DNA from: Heliocidaris tuberculata
Taxonomy: Eukaryota > Echinodermata > Echinoidea > Camarodonta > Echinometridae
Direction of reading: 5' to 3'
Assembly: GCA_025618425.1 (NCBI GenBank)
Contig: CM046838.1
Location: 9,038,151 to 9,102,150, forward strand
Length of the DNA stretch: 64,000 nt
The notes beneath the pieces are model-generated. The model searched no databases. It had not been told where the DNA came from and saw only the letters and a list, made by a program, of their open reading frames with translations. Below are positions 33,801-44,326 of this stretch, in pieces; within the stretch, counting starts at the first letter, position 1; each line of letters opens with the position of its first letter. The translations under genes and the position numbers were made by a program.

Positions 33801-35258
33801 ACCGAATGCCGGTTGTATTTTGGGAAACAAACTGTATTAGTTCAAGTAATAACGCAATTGGCATGATGCCTCATGTGAATAATAATGATCATTTACCTTT
33901 CAATTATTTTCTTACTTCTTAAAAGTATTTTTGTTTTCTTCGCTGGGGGTTGGAGGGGGCGAATTTCTCCCAATTATTAGTAGCCCATTCGTGTACGCTT
34001 GTGATTTCAAAACCCTTTTTTTTCTTTTTGTCTGTTCATTCCCTTAATTTGCTACTTTTTGCGGTTGATATTAGGTGTCCCTCTAGAATTTGGATAACTA
34101 TGTTTGGGTGGTTGTTTGTTTATTTGCTTTCGACGTGTCTTTGTATGTTGTTTTGATTGTTTTGCTTGTTTGTTCTATTTACTTATTAATTTTTTTTTAA
34201 ATTATTTATTTTACTTTTTATGTGTTCCGTATATCATACAGATGCTGCGAGATCCACGACAACTGTTATAAGTACCTCCGAATTAGATTTGACTGCTTGC
34301 CGCATGTTTCTCTGTATAGCTTTGACGTAGAGGATTGCATTATTGGTCATCATTTGGAAAACCCACGTGATCCACAAATAGCATGCTGTGAGTAAAATCA
34401 GCTTTTTCTTTCCAAATAGTAGCAAGCGAGCGAGCGAGCAAAAATGTGTGACAATTTAATGTTGCAACAATGTCAATCGTCGCACTATGTAGATATTAAA
34501 ATTATCTATAGCATTGGCATAGATTCGTGCAATGGGGGGGGGGGGGCTTAGTTCTCAAAGAATAGTCATCCCCCCCCCCCCCCCAGTTGAAAAGAAATTC
34601 TTGCATATATGCCCGTGATCTATAGTAGTACGACCTCGCTGCCAGGTGGTGGCTGACCGAATGTTGGTTATTTCAACATCCATGCAGCCCCCCCCCCACA
34701 CACACACACACCCACACACACACACACCCACACACACACACACCCAAACACATACATCGAACACCTATGAACACGGATGTTAAACTAGGGCGGTTTTTTT
34801 TTTGTTTTTTTTTTTTTTACCATGAGAAATAGAGGCACCAAACGTGCTTTAAAAATGCAAGTGCAATGTACCTTTGAATAAAAAGATGATGAGAATAGCA
34901 AAGGACTACTTAGATCAATTATCCCAGACTGTCATGTGGCCGCCCTTTAATCTACCTGTAAACAAACAATTGAATTAAATATATGTTCGTTTATACTTTC
35001 ATATACTCACACCAGTGGCGTACCCATGATTTTTTACAGGGGGAGCAAATTTTGTCAACTGTCAAATTCTGCTTGGAGGGAGACCCGTATTTATTTCTTC
35101 TCGCCAGCATTCCAAAACTCGCTCAGTAGGGGGGGGGGGGGGGGGGGGCGCGGGTGGGTGGAGATAATTTTTTTTCTCCAGCCCTCAAAAAGTCGCTCAG
35201 TTGGGGGGGGGGGGGTATCAGACGTTTTGCTCCATGATTCTCTGACAAGCAAGCAAGC

Positions 35259-35289
<31 letters not shown>

Positions 35290-36874
35290 CAAAAAAAAAA
35301 CGCTAGGTACTATAAGCCTAACATATATTACAAACTTAATCGAAATTAGGGCTATGCATTTTTTTATCAGTATTGCGGCTCCAAATCTGCAAAATTTTAA
35401 TTCTTCTAACTTTTGGTCGCATTTTTTTTTTGTAACTGTGTATTTTATATGTTTATTGTTTTATTCATTTAAATCTTATTTTATGTGGTTTTATAAATTT
35501 TCTTTTATCTTATTATAGGCGGTCTGTCTTCCCCCCTTATACATGATGTATACCTGCAACATTTTCATGCTCATTAAATAATTTTTAAGTCATCAATGTC
35601 CCATTTTTTCATTTTTGGACCAAAGTGCTCTTCCTTTTCACCTGCTGCCCCCGCAAACACCCAAATCTCCTTTAAACTTTTCACTTGAACTTTCAGACCT
35701 TGTGAAAACATCATCCACTCACAAATTCAGGGTCTTATTTCACTTCTTTTTAAATGTCTACTGCTGTCGTCTGCTAGCGTCTCCTCAACCTCCTCAACAG
35801 AGCTTCAAAGGGTTGTTTCGACTTTAGTTTCATATCTCCAATATTGAATTGTTATTCAAATTGAAACTTGGTACATTCATATACTTAATTGTCGAAATCA
35901 GCCCTATGAATATAAATAACGTCACCTCAACGTTGCATCAGGAGAGCGTCAAATTGTTGTTCAGATGTCATGTCTATATTTCCAAAATGGCACGGTCAAT
36001 CAAACTGAAACTTGATAAACCTGATACAGTAATAGTCCTAAATATTAATAATCAGTTCTGTGAATATTAATGACGTCACGTTAACCTTTCGTCAACAGGA
36101 TGTCAAATCGTTGTTGCGATGTCATTTCCATAACTCCATAATGGCATGGTCATTCCTGTTGAAACAGGTACATTCATATTAAATATTAGTAGTCAAAATC
36201 AGCCCTATGAATATGAATGATGCAACATCAACTTTGCGTCAGCAGAGCTCCGTCGTCATTTCTTATATCTCCAAAGTGGCATTGTCAGTCAGGATGAAAC
36301 TTGTTATAGAAACATTACTATTCATCATCTTTATCATCATCATCATTATCGTCCACATTATTATGATCATCATCGTCATCGTTATCATCAAAATCGTCAT
36401 CTTAATCATTTATCATTATCATAAATTTCACCATCGTCACCATCGTCATCATCACTTTCATGACAATCTGACACATTAAAAGACAGACCACCTCATATTT
36501 CTTCCCAAGTATATGTAAGTCTCATACTGTTTGACTTATTTTTTTAAACTTCATTTCGTTGTATTTTGTTTTATTCTAATAGACTTTTTATTTCATTTTA
36601 TGTCTTATTTTTATTCCATTGATTTATTTATTTACTTCTTCATTTGTTTTTGGGTTTAGACGCTAATGGATTAAATACCAAGTGTGGGCAGCCAGCATGT
36701 GAGTGCGACAAGGCAGCGGCATTGTGCTTTGCCAGGGAGAGATACAACGAGAGCTACAAGGGCTATGACATGGATAAGATGTGCTCAGGTTCTAGTGCAG
36801 TTGCTCAAAACCTCCTACTTTCTATCCAAATGATATGCATTACCTGTGCGGTCCTCGCATATATAATGAGCTAG
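27917..36874 (+). CDS. Secretory phospholipase A2, group I type, four exons (gene-level entry)
   Basis: Exons 27917-27980, 30517-30694, 34242-34387 and 36660-36874 join in phases 1, 2, 1 with GT-AG borders to give 200 residues. Family knowledge: these enzymes hydrolyse the sn-2 ester of phospholipids with calcium, outside the cell. Seen: a hydrophobic signal peptide (about 1-18), a propeptide ending in a run of arginines at 32-36, then the mature start with the MIxC pattern (Cys47). The calcium loop follows the YGCYCG motif (59-64), the active site is CCEIHDNCY (82-90, His86/Asp87 = family His48/Asp49) and ACECD gives Asp146 (= Asp99). The fourteen cysteines before the tail align with the seven group I disulfides, including the 11-77 pair. 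Sequons lie at Asn50, Asn70 and Asn159. Odd: four extra residues in the calcium loop and an uncharged hydrophobic tail (172-200). Length exceeds the usual ~145-150. I cannot name a specific orthologue; activity is inferred. Confidence 0.9.
28730..29240. mobile_element. G-run element remnant in phospholipase intron 1
   Basis: GGGGCGTAGATAGCGGGGGG, GGGTATGCATCCCCC and GTGTACAAACATCCCCC resemble the block at 43.99-44.10 kb (GGGTATGCAT, CCTGTACAAATATACCC). A second G-run with GGCCTGCATG lies at 29163-29190. No paired terminus or target duplication seen. Confidence 0.45.
29540..29990. repeat. Degenerate minisatellite in phospholipase intron 1 (GATAAGTGCCCC)
   Basis: [GA][AT]AAGTGCCC or close variants followed by pyrimidine-rich sequence recur irregularly about every 30-50 bases, in one orientation. 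The unit is strongly diverged. Confidence 0.6.
30295..30398. repeat. (GT)n microsatellite
   Basis: A long TG run with a few interruptions, about 120 bases before exon 2 of the phospholipase gene. Confidence 0.95.
30517..30694 (+). CDS. sPLA2 exon 2: propeptide and calcium loop
   Basis: Acceptor TTGTTCAG and donor GTTGGT bound 178 bases (phases 1 and 2). The encoded 59-60 residues hold the propeptide, the basic site RRSRR, the mature N-terminus with MIEC and the loop motif YGCYCG. The loop then reads YDGSGNGSGTPVD where group I enzymes have a shorter xGGxGxPVD. At DNA level GGGAGTGGCAAT (30652-30663) is followed directly by GGGAGTGGCACC (30664-30675): a 12-base tandem duplication. A polypyrimidine tract precedes the acceptor. 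Confidence 0.9.
31190..31540 (-). repeat. Repeat family C in inverted orientation, about two units
   Basis: Minus-sense units share CTAAAAA, CGAGCCGTTATCTTTCTCTC, GCTTTCGCGCTTCGCGCGGG and TGCGTCCAAATAA with the array at 32.9-33.6 kb. The unit period here is about 163 bases. It lies in intron 2 of the phospholipase gene. Confidence 0.82.
32797..33679. mobile_element. Repeat family C array, four ~181-191-bp units, ending in an element terminus
   Basis: CCTAAAAA starts units at 32900, 33081, 33272 and 33455. Each holds TTCGCGCTTCGCGCGGG-type sequence, a GA-rich or G-rich run, CCCTGCACCCAC, and GCGTCCAAAT with AAAGCAGTC. The right end AATCCTGGCTACGCCAGTG resembles the CAG-type transposon termini elsewhere. 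No matching left terminus found. Confidence 0.8.
34242..34387 (+). CDS. sPLA2 exon 3: catalytic His-Asp helix
   Basis: Acceptor CATACAG and donor GTGAGT bound 146 bases. The exon completes Arg81 and encodes CCEIHDNCY, the sPLA2 active-site signature with His86 and Asp87. It continues through Cys99, Cys113 and Cys129, which match family cysteines 61, 77 and 84. A cysteine at position 77 is characteristic of group I rather than group II enzymes. Confidence 0.93.
34698..34746. repeat. (CA)n microsatellite
   Basis: CA run with CCCA interruptions in intron 3 of the phospholipase gene, next to poly-C. Confidence 0.9.
35014..35300. mobile_element. Second member of the 5093-5444 element family, inverted, one end missing
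   Basis: It starts CAGTGGCGTACCCATG. Read on the minus strand it shares TTGTCAGAGAAT, GAGCGACTTTT, GAGGGCTGG and TCTCCCTCCAAGCAG with the element at 5093-5444. No matching second terminus or target duplication was found, so it is probably truncated. It lies in intron 3 of the phospholipase gene. Confidence 0.65.
36318..36470. repeat. (ATC)n-like low-complexity tract
   Basis: Imperfect trinucleotide TCA/ATC run shortly before exon 4, followed near 36481 by a repeat family A-like terminus (AGACAGACCACCTC). Confidence 0.85.
36660..36874 (+). CDS. sPLA2 exon 4: second Asp, C-terminal tail, stop
   Basis: Acceptor GGGTTTAG opens a 215-base coding part ending in TAG (36872-36874). It encodes CGQPACECDKAAALCF, the second sPLA2 signature (Asp146 equals family Asp99), then Cys171, where classical group I enzymes end. 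Beyond that come 29 residues with no charged side chain, from SGSSAVAQN into a hydrophobic stretch LLLSIQMICITCAVLAYIM and a final Ser. Small residues at 172-175, a short polar spacer and a terminal hydrophobic segment fit a GPI-anchor signal; a C-terminal transmembrane anchor is the alternative. Confidence 0.9.
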
Positions 36875-37040
36875 ATTGTGCATCTGTACAGAGCTATTAT
36901 ACACTCCCTGATTAATTATTATGCGAAATAGGGTATTTTCATCTGTAACAAGTGTAAATTAGAACACCCACTGTTCACTATTTTATTTTTTTTCAATGAC
37001 AGACTGTAAACGTTACAAAAATCATATGTATATATATATA

Positions 37041-37077
<37 letters not shown>

Positions 37078-37495
37078 CAAATTTAGGCTATTAAGAGATG
37101 ATATTAAAAACAAAATGTTCCTTACTTAGGTGCATATACATGTACAACTAACATTGATATGAACAAGAATTGCATAGTCTTATTGGTGACTCTATGTACA
37201 ACACGATCTTAAAGAACTTCTCCCTTTTTTGCCTATATGGATCAATAATTCCCTATCTCTTTACTCTTCTATTTACCTTGATAACAGTAACATAAATGGG
37301 GTGGAATCAACGTATCATACAAAGTTCTTAAAACACATTTGGGAAGAATTCTAAGTTTGTTTAAAATACTAATATTTTTAAAAATCTTTTTGCAGGCAGC
37401 ACCAGTGCGGTACATTCCATGAAAGTTTTGAATCAATATCTATTCGCAGGAATTTGTTTACTGATACACGTTGGAAGTAGTGAATTTTTACTTGC
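36875..37495 (+). other. Phospholipase 3' flank, probable 3' UTR start
   Basis: AT-rich, with a (TA)n run at about 37027-37075. No canonical AATAAA lies close to the stop codon, so the transcript end is not located. Confidence 0.35.
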
Positions 37496-37499
37496 AGTT

Positions 37500-37718
37500 T
37501 TATCTAATTGAAGTTGAGCTTTTGTTTGTAAATACCACGTAATTGGTTTCTTTAAAATTCAAAATCAATTTATTCAATGAAATCCATTGTAGTAATTTGT
37601 TTACTTCATCACTAAATTCCTGTTGCAAAATTTGAATATTTTCATGCAATACAAACACACTGGTTTTTGTCTGAAAATAAGATATATTTGGATTTGTCAG
37701 ATATATTCCACATGTCAT
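37500..37718 (-). pseudogene. LINE reverse-transcriptase fragment, decayed
   Basis: 72 residues with the pattern TSVFVLHENIQ, VNKLLQWISLNKLILNFKET and NYVVF, typical of the stretch after the F/YADD box of non-LTR reverse transcriptases. The catalytic box itself appears as YFQTKTS, so the two Asp residues are lost. RT motifs before it are missing: an internal deletion joins it almost directly to the endonuclease region. Confidence 0.8.
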
Positions 37719-37721
37719 TTA

Positions 37722-38365
37722 CAGTTTTGAATACCTTGAGTGTGTATGCAGAATATTGGGAAGTGATCACCTATATCTGCTAAAATTGTACCAGATGAAC
37801 AAGTTTCAAGGTTATTAGCGAAAATGTCGATAAGAGTAGCGTAGTCATTAGCAACACGCGTTGGACTATGAATTAGAGGAAATATAACAACTGCTCTAAA
37901 CATCTACTCTAAACATTTTCCCCCAAAAAATAATTTACATGAGATTGACAGTTTACTTTAATATGTATATCATAATCTCCAATCATGTAAAATGTTTTAT
38001 TTTCCGTATTTATACAGTAGTAATAGTAGTTTCAATCGATTCATGAAAACTCTGTAGGGATATTGGTTGGTCATGAGGTATGTATATGCATGAGATGTGA
38101 CTCCAAGAACAGTATTTTTGTGAAGGATAACTATTTCGATAAAAGGAGATTCAATTAATGTATGGAATATTTTTATCGAGATCATATCTATGATTAAATT
38201 GCACATCATTTCTTACGTAAAAACCAATTTCACTACCTCTTTTCTTATATCGACGACCTTTTAGTGGAAGAGTATATAGTTGTGTGTATATCATAGTAAG
38301 AATTATACTCTTTAATCCATATTTCGGTCAAAGCTACATTAATTGTACTTTCAAAGAGCTAGGAA
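37722..38365 (-). pseudogene. LINE AP-endonuclease domain fragment, decayed
   Basis: Minus-strand conceptual pieces in order: ALTEIWIKEYNSYY, GSEIGFYVRND, SPFIEIVI, IGDYDIHI, then ATLIDIFANNLETCSSGTIL and ADIGDHFPIF. These match the TETW, GGGVxxYV, GDFN and SDHxPI landmarks of CR1/L2-type LINE endonucleases. Stops and frame shifts interrupt it. Clade assignment is tentative. Confidence 0.8.
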
Positions 38366-38369
38366 AAGC

Positions 38370-40750
38370 AGTATATAAAGCACTAATGTTATCATAATTT
38401 TTACCTAAACTTCGTCACTTGATATGTATGATGGATATGTTTATCAGATTATTGAATCCATTGCACGTATAAACTCCATGAGAAGGTCCATAAAAATCAT
38501 TTTCTCCATTTCTCGGGCTTAAGAACTCTGCGTAGGAGGAGGGAGAGTAAAGATTGAATTTACAGTGCTTTCAGGGTTATATACAGAAGAGTATTTGATA
38601 TATACTTGTAGAGTATTTGTTCTTGCTTCTTTTGATATCATATCAATGGGACGTTATTTCATGGTTGGCTGCACAGAGCTCAATTTAGGTAACTTGGTTG
38701 AAACCCATTTGCGCCACCCGAGAAGGTGAATAGGTGATGAAACAACCAGCGAGAAACGGTGTTTATCCATCAAAATGGTTTATCAATATCGTATAATCAG
38801 CTGAAAGTTCATTGAATTTTTCGATTGCGAATGACCATGTGGTGCATACTGCCTTATATGATTGGCGCTGATCATCGCAGTAAAAACAAGTATTGTCCAC
38901 GACAGAGGGATCTTCAACTATCTAAGGAGGCATTTGGTTCTTGGAAGACGTCAGATATGTCAGGAAGAACCACTTGGGAAAGGTTCAGGCCCTAAATCAT
39001 TAAGAACTAATAATGTCTCAAGTCCAGTGGAGTAATCCGATTCTGGAATGACCTCTGGGACCAGCCTAAGCCATCTTGACGTGAAAAGAAGTGCTTACAT
39101 TCCCTAATTGTTCAGTCAGTGGATTCCAAATCACTGAGGTTTAGAAGTTAGCGCAAGTGGATAATTGACCCGTTACGTAAATTGACTGCTGTGCTGCAAA
39201 CCATGAGATACCATCCATGAATATGCAAAAGAAGCGGGGATAAATACTCTACAATTAATGCACTACTATCAAATACGTCCATAATTACAAATCACTCTTA
39301 AAACAATAGGCAATATACAAAAGTGTCAATTTTTTCTGGCTCATTCTGTAGATAGTAGCCATGCAGTTGTGCAATCGCTAGAGAAATTTTACCACCTCAG
39401 TTTTCTGCTTTCTTTCAAATTAAACGATAAAGGTAAGCAAAAGTAATGTTTGTGTTGGTTTAACATAAACCGCATCTTGATTTCCACAAGCTTTGTGGAA
39501 TCAAGGTCTTTAAAAGAAGAAAATTTAAGAGCTATGTATACACACATGTATAATGGTAATACTGATAATTGATTTGAAGCACACAATAACTTAATGTGAA
39601 TGGGAAAGGGAAGTCCGACCTTGATAATATCTATATATCTTATATCATGCATGAGACTAGGCAGATGTGCTACATGATCATGATGATTGTTTAAGAATAG
39701 GTAGATGTATTACGTGCAAGAGTAATGCAGGCATTATAGTACTAGCATAAGGGTGGAAAAGAGTGTACTTCGGTGTACAAATCCTTTAAATATATACATT
39801 AGCACATGTTTTCCTTTTAAAATATATAGCAATTATATATATATCCACTAATAACATTCACAGCCTAGCTATAGGTAAAATTACTGCCCAGTAAACATGG
39901 TAAAAGGTACACCAAGATCACTGTCTGGCCCCAGTTGGGCACCAGTACATTATAGGTAGGTATAGGGAATAGACTTAATAGACTATAGACCATGCAAAAT
40001 GTAATGACTGCATGATAATTATACGTGTATTTTCACCTTCATTTGTTTGAGAATACTTCACAAATTCATAACATTTTTCATTTGATGCTTACTATTAATA
40101 TATTTCATGCTACATGTACAATATCTCATCATTCTTCGGTGTAAAATTAACTGGAAAAAAGTTCATCGTGAATTATCCATATGATGTCAATGTGGGGAAT
40201 ACTACACAATCTCTATTCGACATTTTGAAAATTCGTAATTTCTTATTTGTCAGCTATATTGTGAAGAAAGTGCACTGATTTGTTTTTATTAACTTGTTTT
40301 CATTAATTTCCAAATGGAATAAATTGTAGTTCATATAAATTAGGGTTACATGTATAAAATCCATTTAAAATCCAGAGTACTTGAGTAACAAAAGTTAGTA
40401 AATTTAAAGAGGTAGAATGTCTTTGCAGCTTTGGTAGAGTATTATATTCACGGTACACTAGCACCAGTAATGCATTGGGAATGTGCTTGAATACAAGTTT
40501 CATATTTTATTTGCTTGGCAAATTCTACAGCAAACATCAGTTATTCTTTTACTAATGTATGTGAAAAAAGTGAAGAATACAATAACGAGCTAAGGAGTGC
40601 TTTGGGAATTCCCCTTTTCTATAATGGAGTTCCAATCAAATGAAACTTTTCAAGCATGTTAAAAGATTATGAATAACAATTGCAACAGATCTATGACAAA
40701 TTTGCTCTCAGCTAGACAAATGCTATGATTTCAGTAGCTTTTATTATAAC
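38370..40750. other. AT-rich intergenic sequence, possible LINE 5' part at its left end
   Basis: Minus-strand pieces near 38760-38920 read like a Cys-containing LINE ORF1 segment but are too decayed to call. The remainder has no gene or clear element; GGGAAAGGGAAGTCCGACC near 39601 resembles the ends of the element at 12652. Confidence 0.4.
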
Positions 40751-41280
40751 CGTCGTTGCAGTTGCGTATCTAGGTATTCTGGTGCCCGGGGCAAACTATT
40801 AAATCTGTACCCCCCCCCCCCCCCCCCCATTCCCAAACTCAGATTAATGAGCGTTTTTTTTTGGGGGGGGGTTTTGTTTTTGTTTTTTTTAGAAATGATG
40901 GCACTACGTGAAAATGAGTTTTGATGCACACAATTGTTGTATAAGCGAGGAAGCAACGCGACCGAGCGTCAGATTTTTTTTTCCTTTTCACCCGGTGAAA
41001 ATTTCAGAGGGCCTTTGAAATTGAAATTTCTTATGTACAGTGACCTAGCGCTAGCAATAGATTTCTTTTTAAATTCTGAACATTTCTATTTTGGGGGCGC
41101 AAAATCACTGAAAACCCTGAAGAGATATATATGAGGAATTTAGCAAGGCAATTGCAAGGCAAATTTATGATTTTTTTTTTCGAATGTTCTCTACTTTGAA
41201 AATGCTTTTTTGCACTTATATCCATAGGCGGATCCAGGGGGGGGGGGGTCGCGGGGGTCCGGACCCCCCCTTTTTGGCGC

Positions 41281-41319
<39 letters not shown>

Positions 41320-41748
41320 GGCGCCGTCTTTCTTGGCGTTTTTTTTTTTTTTTTTTTTTTCCCCCAAGAAATTCTGCCGACCTGATCATGCAAGATACTG
41401 CGTAGGCCCTATTCATTACCCATTGTTTCATTCTCCGTCGCAAAGTAGGCCTGTACTGCCATTCCAGATCAGATATGCGGCGCGCCACGCATAGGTTTAT
41501 GCATGCGACTTTTGATCGTACGTACGCTGTCTTGCAACTATGCTTGCAACCCTCGAGGAGGCAGGCTGCACGCGGCATCATTCAACTTAAGTCACTCATT
41601 CGAGGCAACTCGTCATTCTAGACAATACCAAAGCACAAGTATCCATATAGGTAAATAATTTTTGCTTGGCCCAAATATATAAATGCAGCTCTGCTGCAGG
41701 TTAATTGATAAAAACTTTCGGCGCTAGTGCAGTTGATTAAGTAGTGGG

Positions 41749-42507
41749 CAGTGGCGGCACCAAGGGGGGGGGGGGGGGGGGGGGGGGGGGCATGGGGGGC
41801 ATTTGCCCCCCCCCCCCAGTCAGAAGCTTTGCCCCCCCAGTTGCCGCCCCAATAATTTTCGGAGTGAAAAAAAATAAAAGGGTGGAAAATGAAAAAGAAA
41901 AGAAAAGGAAAGAAAAAAGTGAAAAAGGAATGGAGAAAAGAAGGAAAAAGAAAGAAAACGGAAACTTGGAAAGCAGTGGCGGCATCAAGGTGGGGGGGGG
42001 GGGGGCATGTGGCAAATTTGTTCGCTCAGCTCGTGTAAATATCCTCATATTTGGGTAGTTTTATAGCTGAATAATTTCTGTACATTTCCACTATAATAGT
42101 GTCAAAATTTTTGCTCGCTCGCTTCGCTCGCTCGCAATACAGGCCTATAACTCCCACCACATAATCAGGCCGTGAGATGATCAAATTTCCTCATATTGGG
42201 GTAGTTTTATAGCCGAATATGTAATTTCTGTACATTTTTACTACGAAAAATGTCAAAATTTTTGCTCGCTCGCTTCGCTCACTCGCAGTATATAACTAAC
42301 ACCTCTTTATAATCGGGCAGTTCAGCTAGATGCTCAAAATGTCCTCATATATCTGGGTAGGTTTATAGCCGAATATTCTGTACATTTTCACTACAAAAAG
42401 TGTCAATTTTTTTTTTGTCCGCCCTTGCCCCCCCCCCCCAACATTTTCTTTTGCCCCCCATTTGCCCCCCCCCCCCCTCCACTTTAAAAATCCTGGTGCC
42501 GCCACTG
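41749..42507. mobile_element. hAT-type element nested inside 40759-44785
   Basis: CAGTGGCGGCACCAAG at the left and CTTGGTGCCGCCACTG-like sequence at the right (CCTGGTGCCGCCACTG) form the inverted ends. GTAGTGGG is duplicated exactly at 41741-41748 and 42508-42515. A further internal CAGTGGCGGCATCAAGG at 41973 suggests that tandem or nested ends built it up. Confidence 0.92.
42030..42415. repeat. Tandem repeat (~130 bp, three units) inside the nested hAT-type element
   Basis: TCCTCATAT, GGGTAG[TG]TTTATAGC and TTTCTGTACATTT, then GTCAAAATTTTTGCTCGCTC and a CGCTTCGCTC palindrome, repeat two to three times; the last unit is incomplete. Confidence 0.85.
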
Positions 42508-44287
42508 GTAGTGGGGACATGCATCCCCGCCGTGGCCGGGGCACGGGCCGGGCGGGCCCGTTCGCTCCGTTCGGCCGCGAGATTACTAGAGTTTGGTTGG
42601 ATGTGTTAAGTTGTTTTAACGTCATTTTACATCTTTCTTTTTAAGACGTATTTCAATGTCATTTTACAACTCTCTGTAATCTTTAAAATTATCATTGTCA
42701 ATTGTTCAGTATTGATGTACTTAAAATCATCAACAACAAAACGTAAAGTTGCCGGAGGCAGAAGTAACGGCACATTGAACATGTTGAATGCCGTTTAAAT
42801 GGTAATTAAATTTATCCGATGATAAATGCTATAAAATTTTTAGTTAAAATTGCAACAGATTTTGATGAAACCAAAACATACTCTCCAAAAAACAATTATT
42901 TATTGGTATTTACATTTCCAACGAAATATCATTTTCCTCAACAAATATTTGAGATTTCGGTTGAAAATGTAGCGGTCTCGTATTACTTTCATGGGTAGGG
43001 AATAATGGACCATTTACCTATGACGTCATTAAGGAGATTATTTCATTAGGTAAACAAATTTTTGTCATTATTTCGGTACCCTGAGAAATAAAAAGAGTTG
43101 CTGAAAGCATTGGTAAACCTTACTAGTGTGTGTCTGTGTTCATGTTTATGCAAATTATGCAAACGTGCTTAAGGGTCTGGTATTCCCTACACCTACCCTA
43201 TATGGTTGTACATCGCAAGAAGTGAACTTCATGTGTCCATATAAAGGTTAAAGTTGTGAAGGTCAAGACTTAAAGTCACACAAAAGGTCAAAGGTCTGTC
43301 AGAGTCAACAAAAAGGTCAAAGTCACGAAATTCAAAGGTAATGACAGGTGCTTGGGGGGGGGGGGGGAGGAGGTTTGTTTTCTCCGAGGACTTTTGATAT
43401 ATTTTTTCTTGTTGTTGATTGGGAACGCTTGAATCTGATACATTGCACCATGACTAGTTTTGTGATACAAAACTTATTTATTTTGCCTAATGAGTAGATG
43501 CTGTGGTTGATTGTTAAATCCTGTGAATTTTCAGCAAAACTGGTATTGGTACTGTTGTTGATCGGCCTTGATTGTGAACTCCTGAATCTAAGGAACTTTC
43601 CCTTTTTTGTGTTCTTTTGTGATTTGTGATTTATAACTCGTGATGATGTAAACACTTGTGAATTGTTATCTCAGGGATGGGAGGAGATAATATAGATGAT
43701 ATTTAGTGAATAATTCTTCATTGCTGTAAAATGTGTACATGTATCACTAAAATTTACTAAGTGTGTTTGTACAGCATGCGCACACCCAATTCCTAGGTTA
43801 TCAAGATAGTACTTCAACATTGAAGAACCAATCTCAAGTAATAAATCTCCAGATTTTATTCTTATTTGTCTCACTGGACTGTTTGTGTTGATGCCACATG
43901 CCATCTGAGGTCCTGCACAGCAATGCAGACTGGAAAATCTGGGAAAACTTTTAAAAAATATATATATACATATATATATTAATACAGTCCAATGGCGCAA
44001 ATCCCGGAGGGGATGGGGGTATGCATTAACCCCCCTCCCAGTTCTGATGTACGGGGGGGGGGGGGGGGTGGCCTGTACAAATATACCCGCACTTTTTGAT
44101 AAAAGATGGTAATTTGCAATCATTATATATGTATTTTCCATCTCAAATAAACAATAATTCCATGTAATATTAATAGATTAAATGTAATTTCAGTACAAAC
44201 TAAGACATTTTCAGGCTCGTATTATCAAATTTTTGTGGCGCGCTCCGCGCGCCCAACTATATTTCAACATTAAAATAGTCAAACAGG

Positions 44288-44288
<1 letters not shown>

Positions 44289-44322
<34 letters not shown>
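44289..44322. repeat. (TA)n microsatellite
   Basis: Uninterrupted TA run, followed by GAGGCGCTTAGCGCCTTCGG, a GC-rich hairpin. Confidence 0.95.

Positions 44323-44326
<4 letters not shown>

Noticed and set aside
34234..34425. Minus-strand 63-residue open frame
   Set aside because: Antisense shadow of phospholipase exon 3.
41216..42058. Open frames of about 100-120 residues with poly-Lys, poly-Phe, poly-Pro or poly-Gly
   Set aside because: Generated by homopolymer runs inside the nested transposons.
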